DNA from: Mariannaea sp. PMI_226
Lineage: Eukaryota > Ascomycota > Sordariomycetes > Hypocreales > Nectriaceae
Direction: 5' to 3'
Assembly (NCBI GenBank): GCA_024336345.1
Contig: JANFOG010000001.1
Location: forward strand, 1,364,001-1,428,000
DNA: 64,000 nucleotides
A program made the position numbers and the translations under genes. Positions 45,636 through 57,581 of the stretch are shown here, piece after piece. The notes beneath the pieces were generated by a model, which was not told the origin of the DNA, did no database searches, and saw only the letters and a program-made list of their open reading frames with translations. Each line of letters begins with the position of its first letter. Position 1 is the first letter of the stretch.

Positions 45636-46715
45636 ATGCCACGATGTTGGGAGAACTAAATGAGCTTCTTGGTCTTGATGAGAGAAAGAGGCCATTTCAA
45701 TTGTCTCCGGCGCATTCTGAGAGAGGGATTCGGTATCGCAAACCGTCATCTGCGTTACATACACAAAGAGATATCCAGAGCTATCCAGAGCTATCCGATT
45801 AGCCTATGGATAACTCATAGTTCCAAGTTATCACCATCCCCCTTCGACTAAATCTGGCTGGCCCAATCAGCACAGCCAGGATGGAAGTACCAATATCCCC
45901 CTTTCAGATTTTTTTTTTGGTGATTATTCATGCGATTGGGCCACAATCTGTAACGTCTAAACTGATCTTCAACAATCATCGAGGAGAGATGAGGCTACAG
46001 GCATCCATCATGGTGATTTTTTTTTTTCCAAATCTAGAAGGGTATTGGCTTCTCTCTACTGATGGGGGGGACTATGGATAAATCACCCCTCCCTCCCACC
46101 TGCGACTGCTCATACACATCTCATATGAGTGAGTCGAGGGGACATGCAAGTCGTTCTTTTTATCCTTTTCTTTTTGATCATTTTTGCGCGAGGCGTTTAT
46201 GGGAGAACCAAAAAGGTAACGCTTTGCTAATAGTAGGCGCGAAAGCTATACGGACATTCACAAGGCGAGAATGAAGGTATTCAGTTCAGGTTTGGGTTTC
46301 TGGTAGTGGCGGTGTTGATTATTCTCCCTTAGAAGCTCGACTTTACCTTAGAATGATGGGTAGATCAAGAGGAGTAGTTAAGTCACACCAGGCGAATGAG
46401 GCCATTCACAATTGATTCAGGTCATCCACATCTATTGATGGTTCTAAGAAAATTAAAACTAAGGTAATGATGACAACGAGAATGACTCGTCCTTGCCCGC
46501 GAGAGCACACATATACATCTATGGCTGTGGTTTAGTGTCAAAGACTGCGAAACAATCGCCGCCACTCCGTATTCCTGTATTACCTGAGATTCATGGCCAA
46601 GAAAGCCGTCAACCCTGCCGATTCAAGAAATAAAAAATGAACCACAATGAAAGTAAACTATAAGGTAAAAGAGACCAAACGCTAAAGAGTTGAGAAGAGG
46701 GTTTTGGGGCTACAA
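45636..46715. other. Convergent 3' regions, no gene seen
   Basis: T-rich tracts (45909-45918, 46019-46027), a G run at 46065-46071 and a short direct repeat of CTATCCAGAG near 45770-45795. No coding signal. Confidence 0.5.
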
Positions 46716-47750
46716 TTATCGGAGGTTCGTATCATCCAACTTCCGCATTACTGCGCCCAAGACAACCTTGAGAATACTGTCTGCAGACAAGCCCTGCTTT
46801 TTGCCAGATTTGACTGATTTCCAGGAAACGGTATCAACCATGTCACGGACGTTGCCCTTCTTGCTAATCTCATTGTCAAGGTGGTCAAGAGATTGGGTTG
46901 CTTCAGGATTGTCCCCAACTTGAAAGAACTGGATGCCGACTTGATGAGGAGGTGCCATCAATCTATCCAGCATTTCGGCGTAGTAAATAACAATCTCCTC
47001 AAGGTTATCAGTAGGCATTCCGTCGGTAATAACAATGATATTGATGGGCTTGACATCCTCCATGTTATCTTTGTTTGCCTTGAGATTCTTCAAGTACGGA
47101 CGGAGGATTCGGTTTAGACATGTGCCGGTTGGTGTAGCTCCCTGGGGCTTTGCATCCTCAAACGCGACTTGAACCTGTTCGTGGCTATAGATATTGTGGT
47201 AGCCACCAGCAGCCCGGAACTCGGAGCCTTCGTCTTTGGATTTGTGGTTGAGAAAGTAGATGTCGATTCCATCTGGATCATGACTGGTACAGATTGGAAG
47301 GACGGCATCGAGAGCATTCTGCACTTCCACCCAACGACTCTTCGAGCTATGAATAGAGCTGCGACTTGGATACCTCATGGACGACGAGTCGTCAATAACA
47401 AAGATTGTGTCGAAAGTTGAGAGGAATGCATATTTATCCTCAGAGGAGCCGAAAATAGATCTGCTTTTTGGCGAACGAGAGGCAGGGCGTTGATGGTTCT
47501 CAGTTGGTCCTGCAGTAGGAGTGTACGCAGGAGGCGCATCGAAAACTGCGGCGTTGGGGTGTTAGCAGCCCATTCAATCAATCTTCCTCGGGTGACTGGA
47601 TAGTCAAGACTTACAGGGATCCTGTGTCGCAGATGACCGGGAGGTAGAGGTTTCGGACCTGAAAGGGTTGTTCCTGGAGGTGCTGAAATCGCTACGTCCA
47701 CTGCGAGAAAGCTTCCCCTTGAAGCTACCAAAGAATTTTTTGGGATCCAT
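46716..47750 (-). CDS. Small von Willebrand factor A (VWA) domain protein
   Basis: Exons on the minus strand are 47750-47615 and 47545-46716 (69-nt intron with a CTAACACC branch site) and give 321 residues. The first 85 residues are Ser/Arg/Pro-rich and probably disordered. Residues about 90-300 form a VWA fold: FVIDDSSSM supplies the metal-ion-dependent adhesion site D-x-S-x-S, ATPTGTCLN the Thr, and INIIVITDGMPTD the second Asp. The domain therefore looks able to bind a divalent cation and partner proteins. No signal peptide or membrane segment is seen, so it is probably intracellular. Similar single-VWA proteins are widespread in filamentous ascomycetes, and their roles are mostly unknown. 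An in-frame Ser-rich insertion (YPSRSSIHSSKS) follows the metal site. Confidence 0.88.
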
Positions 47751-49132
47751 TGGAGTGTGCTGTGATGTGAGTTAATTTAGTTGATTTGATTTAAACTTGT
47801 GTTGAGCGCGGAGATACGGGAGAGAGGGGGAAGAGAGAGGATGTGTTTGTGCGTATGTGGTTGTTTGTGTATGAATGTTTATGTATGTGGGATTTTCTGT
47901 GTTCTGGGCATAGACACGAGGTCCTTATATGTGCCTACCTCGTCTAAATAAGATTTATGTTGCCACAAAAGCCGGGTAACAGAAGAGAATGAGCCTCAAA
48001 GAAGAAGGGGCAGTGGCGCAGACTTGAATTCAACTTAACAAACGAGTATGAACCTCTGTTGCTATGGTTGTTCTGCACGCCTGTTCAAAGTCGGGGTTGT
48101 TGGTGATGATGGGACAAAAGTGGCAAGAATACTCTTTCAAATGGAACAATCAGAGTGGCAAGAAGACATGTTCTGCTCATTTCTTATATGAAAGGGATTG
48201 GCAGACGATCTAATCCAATATAGACTCAAGAAGCACCCCGGTGACATTCCCCCGTGATATTCCAGAGAGCCTACTAATTTACCCACTACTCGGTTGAGCA
48301 ATAGTAACACCAAAGAAAAAATGCCTTGATACCTCCTCACTTGCTTGCGATTGATCGATTTCTTAATCAACAAGGAAGGCGGATATTAAACTGGAATTGA
48401 GCCAAGAGGCTCTAACGACGATCTGGCAAGGCAAACAGGCACCGCCACAAAAGGTGATGGAGCCACAAGGCTTGGTTTCGCGCTGGCACAGCCCCAGCCT
48501 TGGCAGATGAAAGAACCGCCCTGACAGAGACATTGGAGCCGCCCACGTGCGTCAATCAAGATGGAAATGGAATATGGAGTAAGGTAGTGAACTAACATGA
48601 GTGAACCAACTTATATGCACCGTACCTTCGGAACTGTACTGTACCAACATCCCACCCAGGCAACCAGGGTCACCGGCCTCTTTGTTACACAGTAGCTTGG
48701 GTGAGGTACAGTATGTGCACACCACCCAACCCTGCGGAGCAAGTAGACAATCGAGAGAGGCGTGCACGGGCTTCCGTTCAACTGTGCAGATTGACTGGAC
48801 ACACAAACACTTTAGCACAAACGAAATGCGAACCTGCCCTGCTGCACTGCCTCGTCTGCCCTGATGGACATTCGGTCTAATCTGTAGTTAATACATGACT
48901 TAGTAGGCACTGTCTGTGCCTTTTATTTAAGATACTCCACAGATTCTCTTCAAGGCAGATCTTGTCGGCGCAGAGGAATCATTGCCCCTTTCACATTCAC
49001 ACAATCAGCAAGTTAGTTGAACTTGACATACGATTTAGGCACAAAGCAGGAAGAACCAGAAAGAAAAAAAATCCAAAGCAAGATTTGGTCAGGGCTGCGT
49101 AATGAAAGTGCTCTTCTTTGTAACAATTAGGT

Positions 49133-49150
49133 AAAAAAAAAAAAAAAAAA
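49133..49150 (+). repeat. Poly(A) tract of 18 residues
   Basis: An uninterrupted A run in intergenic DNA; no poly(A)-ended element or target-site duplication was recognised around it. Confidence 0.9.
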
Positions 49151-49638
49151 GACGAAGAAAACAAGTATGTACCACTGCTGGCAGAGTAAATGGACCCGGT
49201 AATGACGCCGGTGTTGACGAGGTGGACTAACGCTCAACTATAGTACACAGTAGTTCTCGTAGTTCTCACAAGTGGACTCTCCAAACCACCATTCCTTAAT
49301 AATCATTTTTGGGGAATCATTGACTCAGAAGTTGGAGACGAAATCGAGTATTTATAGTGATGAACCACCATCTCGAAGCTTGGTAATAAACCAGCCATGG
49401 CGTCGTCCTTGCCGCCGACGTCAAGCCATTAACAACTACCTACGTACGAAGTACTCTCTTTCTAACACCTTATTCATTCTCTTCATCCTCCTCACCTCGC
49501 CCCAAATGCCCCTCCCCCCGGAAACTCTCCTTCTTGCTCACAGTGGAGTAAGATTTATAACGCATCACTGACCATAGCACTTCGTGTTCCCCCGAGAAGT
49601 CGCCAAGATTCTCCTTGCGAAATGGAGCAACTCGCCTC

Positions 49639-49890
49639 TCATTGAGCAATCTCGCGTTGCGCGAATAAAGCATCGTCGTGAGACGAACATTCTGTATCCG
49701 AACGCTCGGAGACGCCGCTGAGGCATTTCTTAAGGCGGGCACGGTGAGACCAGGTCTTCCCTTGGGGAAACATTCCACCTGGGCGTCGATGTGACGCCAT
49801 CTCCAACTCGTTCAGGCACCGCAGTCTCGGCGAGTCTGGTGATTTCACCCCCTGTTCTCCGTTAGGGCCGCCGAGAGCTAGGTGCCCTTT
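49639..49890 (-). other. Coding-like fragment without a start codon (possible gene relic)
   Basis: One minus-strand frame stays open for about 80-90 codons and ends at a stop at 49639. It has a mixed, protein-like composition (SPDSPRLRCLNELEMASHR, GGMFPQGKTWSHRARLKK, SGVSERSDTECSSHDDALF). There is no ATG at its 5' end and no clear exon upstream. A second overlapping frame is also open. It may be a decayed gene, an unrecognised short exon or chance. No family recognised. Confidence 0.2.
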
Positions 49891-52527
49891 ACGGCCCGCG
49901 ACATCGGGTCAAGACGGGATGCGTGTCATCGTCACTCTTTACCTGAGCAGCTCACGATGATTTCTGCAGTGATTTGTAGGCCAAGGCTGACCAATGTATT
50001 TTTTAATGCTCGAGCACTTCTCCCAGCAGGCTCAATGCTTAGGAGAAAAAGTTATGATAATCACGCTAGGTTAGATAATATATCTCTCCACCTTTCTGGG
50101 AAAAGCCATGTTACGAATGGCCTCGTCGTATGAGAACAAATATTTGCTAGTTCGATGATCGGTGTGTTTGGATCTTTGTCTACGTGGTGCTTCCCTTTCG
50201 CAAATTTTTTTTTTTTCTCCAGGCATCTTACCAAATGGGAACAGGAATTCTAACGTTCCCAACCCAGAGGATTCGATGGCCTGGGCCCCCAAGTTCAGAT
50301 TCCCAACACAGGTAGGACAACTTCGCGCACGCCGACCTGGACGAGAAAGATGAGGAAGGAGCATGGCGATTGAGCAATCGAGTATCTTGGACTTTTGACT
50401 GTTGGGTCCCTGGCGAGGGTTCGTGCGTTTGCCCAGAGCAGCCTAGGGGCCGGGCCGGCAGCTAGATCCGGACATGGACTTGTTCTTGGGTGTTTATGCA
50501 GGTTATCGAGAAATGACAAGAACCCCACCTTGAACGTCGACTGGGTGGGCTGGGGAAGGGGGGAGGAAGGCGACCATATTGCGGGCTTCTGGCTGAAGCT
50601 CTTCGGGCACTACGAAGGGCTAGCTGGGTTGTGGGCTTGGGCTAGGTGGCTGGCGGGCTAGGTAGTTGCAAAGAGGTGGCGGTTGGTCGTAGGCGGGCGG
50701 GCGTGGGTGGGTTGGGTAACAATGGTCCATGGGGGAAATGAAACAAGGCAACGGGGACAAAAGGTCAGTCTCTGTACAACTGCCGCTACCTATCTCAGGC
50801 ATGCAGAGAGGATCCATGTGTGTCCTACACACCTACGTAGCACCTCAATGGAGGTAACAAGGTCCAATATGTTTGCTAGTTAATATAGTCACAGCCCACG
50901 CCGATGCGTGGGTAGCTTTTTTGCATGAAGATACAGCAGCTGCATCCACTGTGCCGGGTTTCCGCTCAGCATTGGGACACGTTTCTGAAAAGAGGCCGTT
51001 GTTAGGTGGCCACAGATTTCATGGGTGAAGAAAGCTAAGCAGCTAATGATGAAGAAAAGTTGTCGACCCCCAAAATATGGTGTCCAGCCAATGTCTCGGT
51101 CCCTGAATGCGATTTAGTAATGGGGGTGGCCCAAGGAGTGACCAAAATGGGGTACGTCAGGCTGCAGATGTGAGACACGGAAAGACAGGTAGTGAGAACA
51201 CGCGCAGGACATGTTTCGACATGCCCATGATCCTTGTGATTGATAGAGGAAGGGAATTGCCAGCCAGTCTCAGGGTCTTTGGTTGCCGTCTTCCGAGCTG
51301 CCGGGCGTTTTACAATACGAAATGCAACGTCTTGGGATGCGAGACGGTCATCAACAGCAGCCACGTACTCTGCTCCAACGTGCAGTGCGCACTATAAGCG
51401 CCAAAGGTTGAAAGCATCCCCCCTTCATCCTGGCAAGCATGGGAAGTATTTACACTGGGGGAACCAGAACAAGTGGTTAAGGTACTATGGTATATACTAT
51501 GTACGAAAGGGCCGGCACGTCGGTCTTCTAAACGGGGATCCGGCAAGCCAAGCGCGCGCCGCCCAGGACTTCCGCTACGATGGAGGGGAGGCGACCTTTG
51601 GCAGAAAGTGGGAGCATTTGGACAGTGGCGCTTTTGGCGCAGTTCTGTGCTGGCCCTTTTCTTCATACAGTAATGAACAAGGTGGGGGACTGAACAGGTT
51701 TTGGTCGTCAGCTCAAGTCAGCTTCTCCCAGATCCAATCATGACATAGCCATGCATGCATGGAACTCTCAGTCTCAGAGGATTGTCTCCGTTTCCCCTTG
51801 CCAGCCTGACCTCGTCTGGTATTGTTTTTCTTGATGGCATCTGCGGCAACGGATTTAGAGATGGACTTGCAGCAGATTCGGGGTAGGTAGGGTAGGATGT
51901 GGATATCATTGTCATGCTGCTCCCATGAGAAACAAGGGGTGGAAAAAAAGGACACCCGAGAAGACAAGATGATAGAGAGAAGCCCATCCTGTAACTAGAC
52001 TGGCAAACTAATTGATACTACCATGTACGTAGATACAATGCTGCCACTCACCAGTGCATACGACAATCACACAGACCACCACTGGACCCTTCCGATGTGT
52101 GGTTATTGCGGTACAGAGGTACCCATGACAACTGAGGTAAGAAAGCGGTCTCGACGATGCGCGGTCTGCATACGACGACGGGCGGCGTGTGGCCTCTCCG
52201 GCCCCATCCCCGTGCGACGAGCCCGTCGTGCACTTATACCCAAGGCCCCTTTCAAACATCCCCATACGATTTTCCCTTTCCTCTCTTCCTTTTGTTTCTT
52301 CATCCGTGTCAAGTCTTGATTCTTTCTTGGCTTTCATCATCGTCTCTTGCCATCACTATTGTCCTCCAACCTGGACGTGATTGCTTGAACTCGAAACCCC
52401 GCACCTTCCTCCCCATATTCTTTATCCCTGGCCACCTTAGGAGTTCTCTCCAAGATACGCCAGACTACTTAACGCCGTACCACCCGAATCTACCTCTTCT
52501 TTCAATTCCGGTCCGCCCGTCATCACC

Positions 52528-55116
52528 ATGTTCAGCGGTCGCAAGTTCTCCATCAACCGCCATACCGGCGCCCCCAAGTCTCTCACCCGTCGCTTCAGCT
52601 CCGGCGAGCCCTCTTCCAGCGGTCAGCCTCACTTTCACTTTTGTCCTTCTCTTTCCCCTTCCCTCCAGTTTCGGTGTCTGTTTCGGGAATCTGCACCTCC
52701 CCCATCCTGCTTGGCGAGGTCATCTGTTTCAGCTTACCCTCCGCATCCTTTTTTTTCTTTTTCCTTTTCTTTTTTTTTTTTTGGGAGGGGAGGAGACAGA
52801 GGGGGGGCGAGGAGGGGCAGGTGTCCACTCCTCCTCACTACATCATGGTCATTGTAGCTTGAGGGTAACCACCTGCTGCTTCATCATGACCACCTTTCTA
52901 GCCACCCCTCTTGGACTCCTATCACGTATCCAATCGCTTAAGCCGATTTCCCTCCAATCTTTGTCTCTCTTGCTATTTTCCATATTCCTCTTCCCTGCCC
53001 TCTGAATTTGACCCAATCTTCCACTTTCTGCGCTTCATTCTCATACTGCCCCTGCCCAATGCTACCTCTCGGACCCTCCCAGCTCCCAACTGGGCCCCGT
53101 AGCTCAGGTACCTAACTACCCCTCATTCCTACTGGCCCCAACTGGTCGCTCCCACCAAACAGGGGACACTGCCAAGTTATACCCCCTGCACGTTATTCCC
53201 AACCTTAGCAAGCTTGCCTGCAAGGACCCCTCCAGCTCTGAGTAGCTCCATCCAACGAGCTGAGAGCTTCATCAGCCACATCCGTGTCTTGCGTTACCCG
53301 ACAGAACACCACAACACGACAGTTCTTCTCCCAAATATACCCTGTATCCAATCGGCGTTTTCTTTTTATTCTAATTTATTGCATTTCTCCCGTGATACTA
53401 ACCTTCCGAAAAGAGTTCCAGTCCAAGGCCCATCGCCAGTTCCGTAACGCCCACGAAGGTCATCAGCCCCACGCCGGTCTCGACGCCAGCCGCTCCTCTA
53501 CCGGTGTTATCTGGTGCACTGAGCGAGCTTCCGAGTATGGCTTCTTAGAAGAGCCTGAGACCTGGGCCAACCTTGGTCAGGGCGCTCCCGAAGTTGAGGA
53601 TGAGATCGAAGGCTGCTTCCCCCGCCCCAAGACTGTTGACATCTCCATGGCTGGTCGAGAATACGGCCCCACGGCCGGCATCAAGCCTTTGCGAGAGGCT
53701 GTTGCCAAACTCTACAACGAGATGCACCGTCAAGGCAAGGACAGCCAGTACACCTGGGAGAACGTTGCCATTGTCCCTGGTGGTCGTGCTGGTCTCATCA
53801 GAATCGCTGCTGTCCTCGGAAACTCATACCTCAGTTTCTTCTTGCCCGACTACACGGCCTACAATGAGATGCTGAGTCTCTTCAAGAACGTGAGTTAAGA
53901 CAGGAGTGAATATTACCGGGGATATACAAGGCCCCTTCCTCATGAATGGAAGGCTAATTAAAACACCTAGTTTGCTGCCATCCCCGTTCCGCTCTCCGAG
54001 GGCGACGGCTACCACATCCACCCCGACAAGATCGCTGAAGAAATTGCCCGAGGTACTTCGGTTATCCTGACTTCCAACCCTCGCAACCCTACCGGCCGTG
54101 TTGTCGCCAACCCCGAGCTCGCCGAGATCCAGGACATTTGCCGTGACCGTGCTACCTTTATCAGCGATGAGTTCTACTCCGGCTACAACTACACCAGCAA
54201 CTGTGATGGTACTACCATCTCCGCCGCTGAGAACGTTGAGGATGTCGATGAGGATGACGTTCTCATCATTGATGGTCTCACCAAACGATTCCGTCTTCCA
54301 GGATGGCGAATTGCCTGGATCATTGGTCCCAAGGGTGAGTTTCTGCAAGACACAATTTCCCAATGATTTTGGGAACGTTATGAAAATAAGACTCGAATAC
54401 TAATAGATTTTGCATAGAGTACATCAACGCGTATGTTCTATACTTAACCCTAGGAAGTGCAATTAAATGAATAAGACTAACATGCCCGAACAGTATTGGC
54501 TCCTGCGGTAGCTATCTTGATGGTGGTGCCTGCCACCCTTTCCAGGAGGCTGCTATTCCCATGCTTGAGCCCTCTCTCGTCAAGCAGGAGATGGTTCATC
54601 TCCAGGCTCACTTCCGCGTATGTGCCTCCAGAATATCTTCACTCGATGGAATTTGATGCTCATTGTTATTTACAGGACAAGCGAGACTACGTTGTCCGCC
54701 GTCTGCGCGAGATGGGTTTCGTTATCAAATACGTGCCTGACTCTACTTTCTACCTGTGAGACGAACCCCAATGCTAGGGTGAAATGAACCGAGCTAACAC
54801 ACATTGTAGCTGGCTGAACCTCGAGGGTCTTCCTGAGTCCATTGCCGATGGTCTCAACTTCTTCCAGGCTTGTTTGGAGGAGAAGGTCATTGTTGTGCCT
54901 GGTATCTTCTTTGATCTGAACCCCTCGCGTCGTCGTGATCTGTTCGACAGCCCTTGCCATCATTTCGTCCGTCTCTCGTATGGACCTAAGATGGACGTGC
55001 TCAAGATGGGCTTGGACGGTATTGAGCGTGTTGTCCAAAAGTAAGTTTTTTCTCGTGGGTCGCAATTTATGGATAAATTTGGCTGACTAGATCCCAGGCA
55101 CAAGAACAGGGCTTAA
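52528..55116 (+). CDS. PLP-dependent class I/II aminotransferase (eight exons)
   Basis: Exons 52528-52621, 53414-53889, 53971-54334, 54418-54430, 54494-54617, 54676-54755, 54810-55040 and 55098-55116 join in phase to 466 residues. The fold-type I aminotransferase hallmarks are in order: VPGGRAGLIR (cofactor phosphate loop), NPRNPTGR (substrate loop), ISDEFYSGYNY (Asp pairing with the pyridine nitrogen, Tyr stacking), DGLTKRFRLPGWRIAW (the Lys forming the Schiff base and the Arg contacting phosphate) and FVRLSYG (Arg binding the alpha-carboxylate). The N-terminal 55 residues are basic and Ser-rich (RKFSINRHTGAPKSLTRRFSS), which could be a targeting peptide. The substrate cannot be told. The first intron is 792 nt, exceptional here, and the fourth exon is only 13 nt. 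The exon 1 assignment rests on phase plus a GATACTAACC branch site and is less certain than the rest. Confidence 0.85.
52622..53413 (+). other. 792-nt intron of the aminotransferase gene
   Basis: The donor is weak (GTCAGC), but the 3' end has a strong branch site (GATACTAACC) 11 bases before AAAAG. Most of it is CT-rich, with T and G runs near 52745-52820, as promoters are in this genome. It may hide a second promoter. Confidence 0.65.
54418..54430 (+). other. 13-nt microexon of the aminotransferase gene
   Basis: AGTACATCAACGC lies between a TACTAATAG...ATAG acceptor and a GTATGT donor. It completes the reading frame as EYINA between PLP-domain segments; skipping it would break the frame. 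Confidence 0.82.
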
Positions 55117-56354
55117 GCTCTATCATAACTAGACGGGTACTTCGGTGTGTGGCCCAAGTCTCTGGCTGATGAGGTCAGTAACGTCTTATCCTTGACTATG
55201 ACTGTCAGGCTTGAAAGGCTGTCGTTGGGGCATAGAGATGTCGGTGGGTTCGGGAATGAAGTCTGTCCATGGATGGCAAGTCTAGTGATTTGGACTGGTG
55301 AGATGAGAGAGGAGTCTTTGACAACTGAGTGTTTAGGGGAAACTTTACCCCGTCTTTGATGATATTACATGACTTGTTTGTTGTTTTGCAGCATTTGCAG
55401 CAAGGTCACAGGCCCAGGGATTCGAATTTATGAATTGAATATCCTTCCAATTACCATTACGCAACCATGCAACCGCTCGTCTCCTGCTCAAAGGTTCTTT
55501 ACCTGATGAGTAGTGATTATAAAGTATCTGTATTTGGTTGACCGGACTGGGTCCTGATGGATCCTAGTTCGATGTCACCATAGCCCCAGATCGTGAGTCA
55601 ATTGCTGTAGGGCTCATCCTATTTCCCAAAGTGTGAGTGAAATCACCTATCAAACCCTGGTTTGCAGCGATGGCATCATCAAAATATCCCACGCTTCCCT
55701 CATCCCCCACGTATGAAGCAACGAATTGAAATGGCACCCTGGCGTCAGGATGCACAGATCGATTCTTCCCCATCCGTTGCGACCTGTTCCGTGGTATGAC
55801 ACGAATAGGTTCTTATTGCTTTTTTTTTTGGGAGGGGGGGAGGCGTCTCTTGCCACAAGCGTGAAGAAAAGAGAGAACAACATATTTTGATGATATAGAT
55901 AATCTATCTATCTCATACTAAAAAGTCGTGATATTTTCGAATGGGAGGGTGTTTGTAAGATAAGTTGACCAATCAACGGTTTGTATTCGCCTGATGGGGA
56001 CTGTCGGTTTATGTTAGCTTCGATTTTTTTCTCCATCTTCCATTGACTTCTCCTCCAAGATCCCAAGATCGACTCCCGCACCTACTTTTGGCGCAATACT
56101 GTAGTTTGCCCGCATCTGCACTCTTTCTGTACTATAACTTTTACCTGCTTACTTTTTACTTTTCAGAAGACAAGACAAGACCATCCCACCGGCGCAAAAA
56201 GCGTCCTTTTGGATCATTAATTGGTGGGGGGAACCTTAACACACTTTTCCCAAAAGAACGAACAGCCTGTAGTGGGCACTCTAAGCTGTGTGTGTAACCT
56301 CAGAGTTAGGATTATCAAAGACCACACACCTTGTAAGAAAAGACTGGGCAAATC
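55117..56354. other. Intergenic region, no gene supported
   Basis: Aminotransferase 3' region, then AT-rich sequence with a G run at 55837-55842 and the promoter of the next gene. Confidence 0.5.
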
Positions 56355-56915
56355 ATGTTTATGCGCCTACACTTGCGTCTGCCTCGTCGATCTGTCATTC
56401 CTTACGGCACGTTCATAAGCGCACAACGCCCAGCCGCATCACTATCAGCACGCTTAGCTTCCTCATCGGCAACATCTTCGTCGTCTTCATCCAAACCATC
56501 GGAAGCCAAGATGCCCGCGGACTCTTCTTCTTCCTCCTCCCAGTCTGGCGCAGCATCTGCCACATCTGCGGATGCCCAGACCGCTGCGCGGCAACGACTT
56601 CTCCCACTCGCCGCGCCGCCCCAGGACGAGACCGCCAGCGGCAGGGGCGATGACGTGACGACGCTACGCGTGGGCGAGACACTTCGGCTGGACGCCCTGG
56701 GCCCGTTGGTGATCAACAGGGACGGGTCCATGTCACGGGTGGGCAACTGGGCGGGGATGACAGAGGCCGAGCGGGAGGCGACGCTACGGCTTTTGGGGAG
56801 GCGGAACAAGCAGAGACTGGAGGCGCTGAGGGCGGAGAAGGAGAGCCAAGGCGAGGGCACGACGACAACGACGGCAGCAGATGCCGCGGACGTGAGCACA
56901 AACGGGAAGCAGTAG
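56355..56915 (+). CDS. Small conserved protein, probably mitochondrial
   Basis: One uninterrupted exon of 186 residues. The first 47 residues are rich in Arg, Ser and Ala with no acidic residue (MFMRLHLRLPRRSVIPYG), typical of a mitochondrial presequence. A Ser/Ala-rich linker follows. Residues about 115-160 hold a compact motif, LGPLVINRDGSMSRVGNW, then MTEAEREATLRLLGRRNKQR. The pattern 'VxNxDG-SR-xNW-x-MTxxExxxTxRxLxxRNxxRL' recurs, from memory, at the C terminus of small fungal and plant proteins; I cannot name the family. The C terminus is Thr/Ala-rich and low in complexity. A downstream in-frame ATG (about residue 53, MPADSSSSSS) could start a shorter cytosolic form. No function assigned. 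Confidence 0.75.
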   Translation: MFMRLHLRLPRRSVIPYGTFISAQRPAASLSARLASSSATSSSSSSKPSEAKMPADSSSSSSQSGAASATSADAQTAARQRLLPLAAPPQDETASGRGDDVTTLRVGETLRLDALGPLVINRDGSMSRVGNWAGMTEAEREATLRLLGRRNKQRLEALRAEKESQGEGTTTTTAADAADVSTNGKQ

Positions 56916-57581
56916 TGAACGCTGTTAGCATGAGATATAGAAAGGAAGACAAGTTTCAGTACTGAGACAGTCTATGAAGAGGATAGAACGAGACCATTGA
57001 GGGAAAAGTAGTAGAACGTCAGAAGCAAGCAATTGTGTGCATGGATAGTAGAGGAATTTGAATGCATCGAGTTGAACATGAAGAAGTCTCTATAACTACC
57101 TGCTCAACTTGCAATAGTAAATTATACGACATGTCGTAAACCCATTGATATCATTGTGTAAAAACAGAGAGAAAAATTAACAACAATAAAAAAACAGAAT
57201 TCCTCCATACTCAATCCCACCCAGCTGAGAGTCTGTCTCTATCAAGTGCCGTCGTGGATGCATATATCCATCCCAACTACTACCCGACCTTCTCTTTATC
57301 TGTTATATACGACCTGCTTCGAGCTTCATCCTCCGTCTCTCTTTCGTCTATGAGTATGAGAGGTAGCTTTCATAGCCAACCATCTCAGCCTAGAAGGGTC
57401 CAGGTCTTTGTAAAGTCAAGAAGAAAAAAAACACATACACAAAAACGCCTCACCACCACCCGCCTACCCCCTCCTTAGAGCAACCCAGACAGAAGAACGC
57501 CACCGGTCCTCATGATTCAACAAGAGATTCGTCGTTATCCGTACTTTTTTTTTCTGCGCGTCATCTAGCCACAGCCAGGGG
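56916..57581. other. Convergent 3' regions, no gene seen
   Basis: AT-rich 3' sequence of the small conserved gene and the bZIP gene; nothing else seen. Confidence 0.5.

Larger units (their letters stand above)
47751..52527. other. 4.8-kb intergenic region between divergent genes
   Basis: The longest gene-free stretch. It includes the VWA gene promoter, an 18-A run at 49133-49150, a coding-like fragment at about 49640-49890 (separate entry) and a CT-rich leader before the aminotransferase (52230-52520). Other frames of 60-170 codons lack recognisable motifs and are not called. Confidence 0.5.

Noticed and set aside
49133..49150. Poly(A) as the tail of a retroposed element
   Set aside because: No coding remnant or target-site duplication found next to it.
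50395..51743. Frames of 88 to 167 codons in 50.4-51.7 kb
   Set aside because: Trp/Gly or Arg-rich reading of G-rich repeats, frames open on both strands, no motifs.
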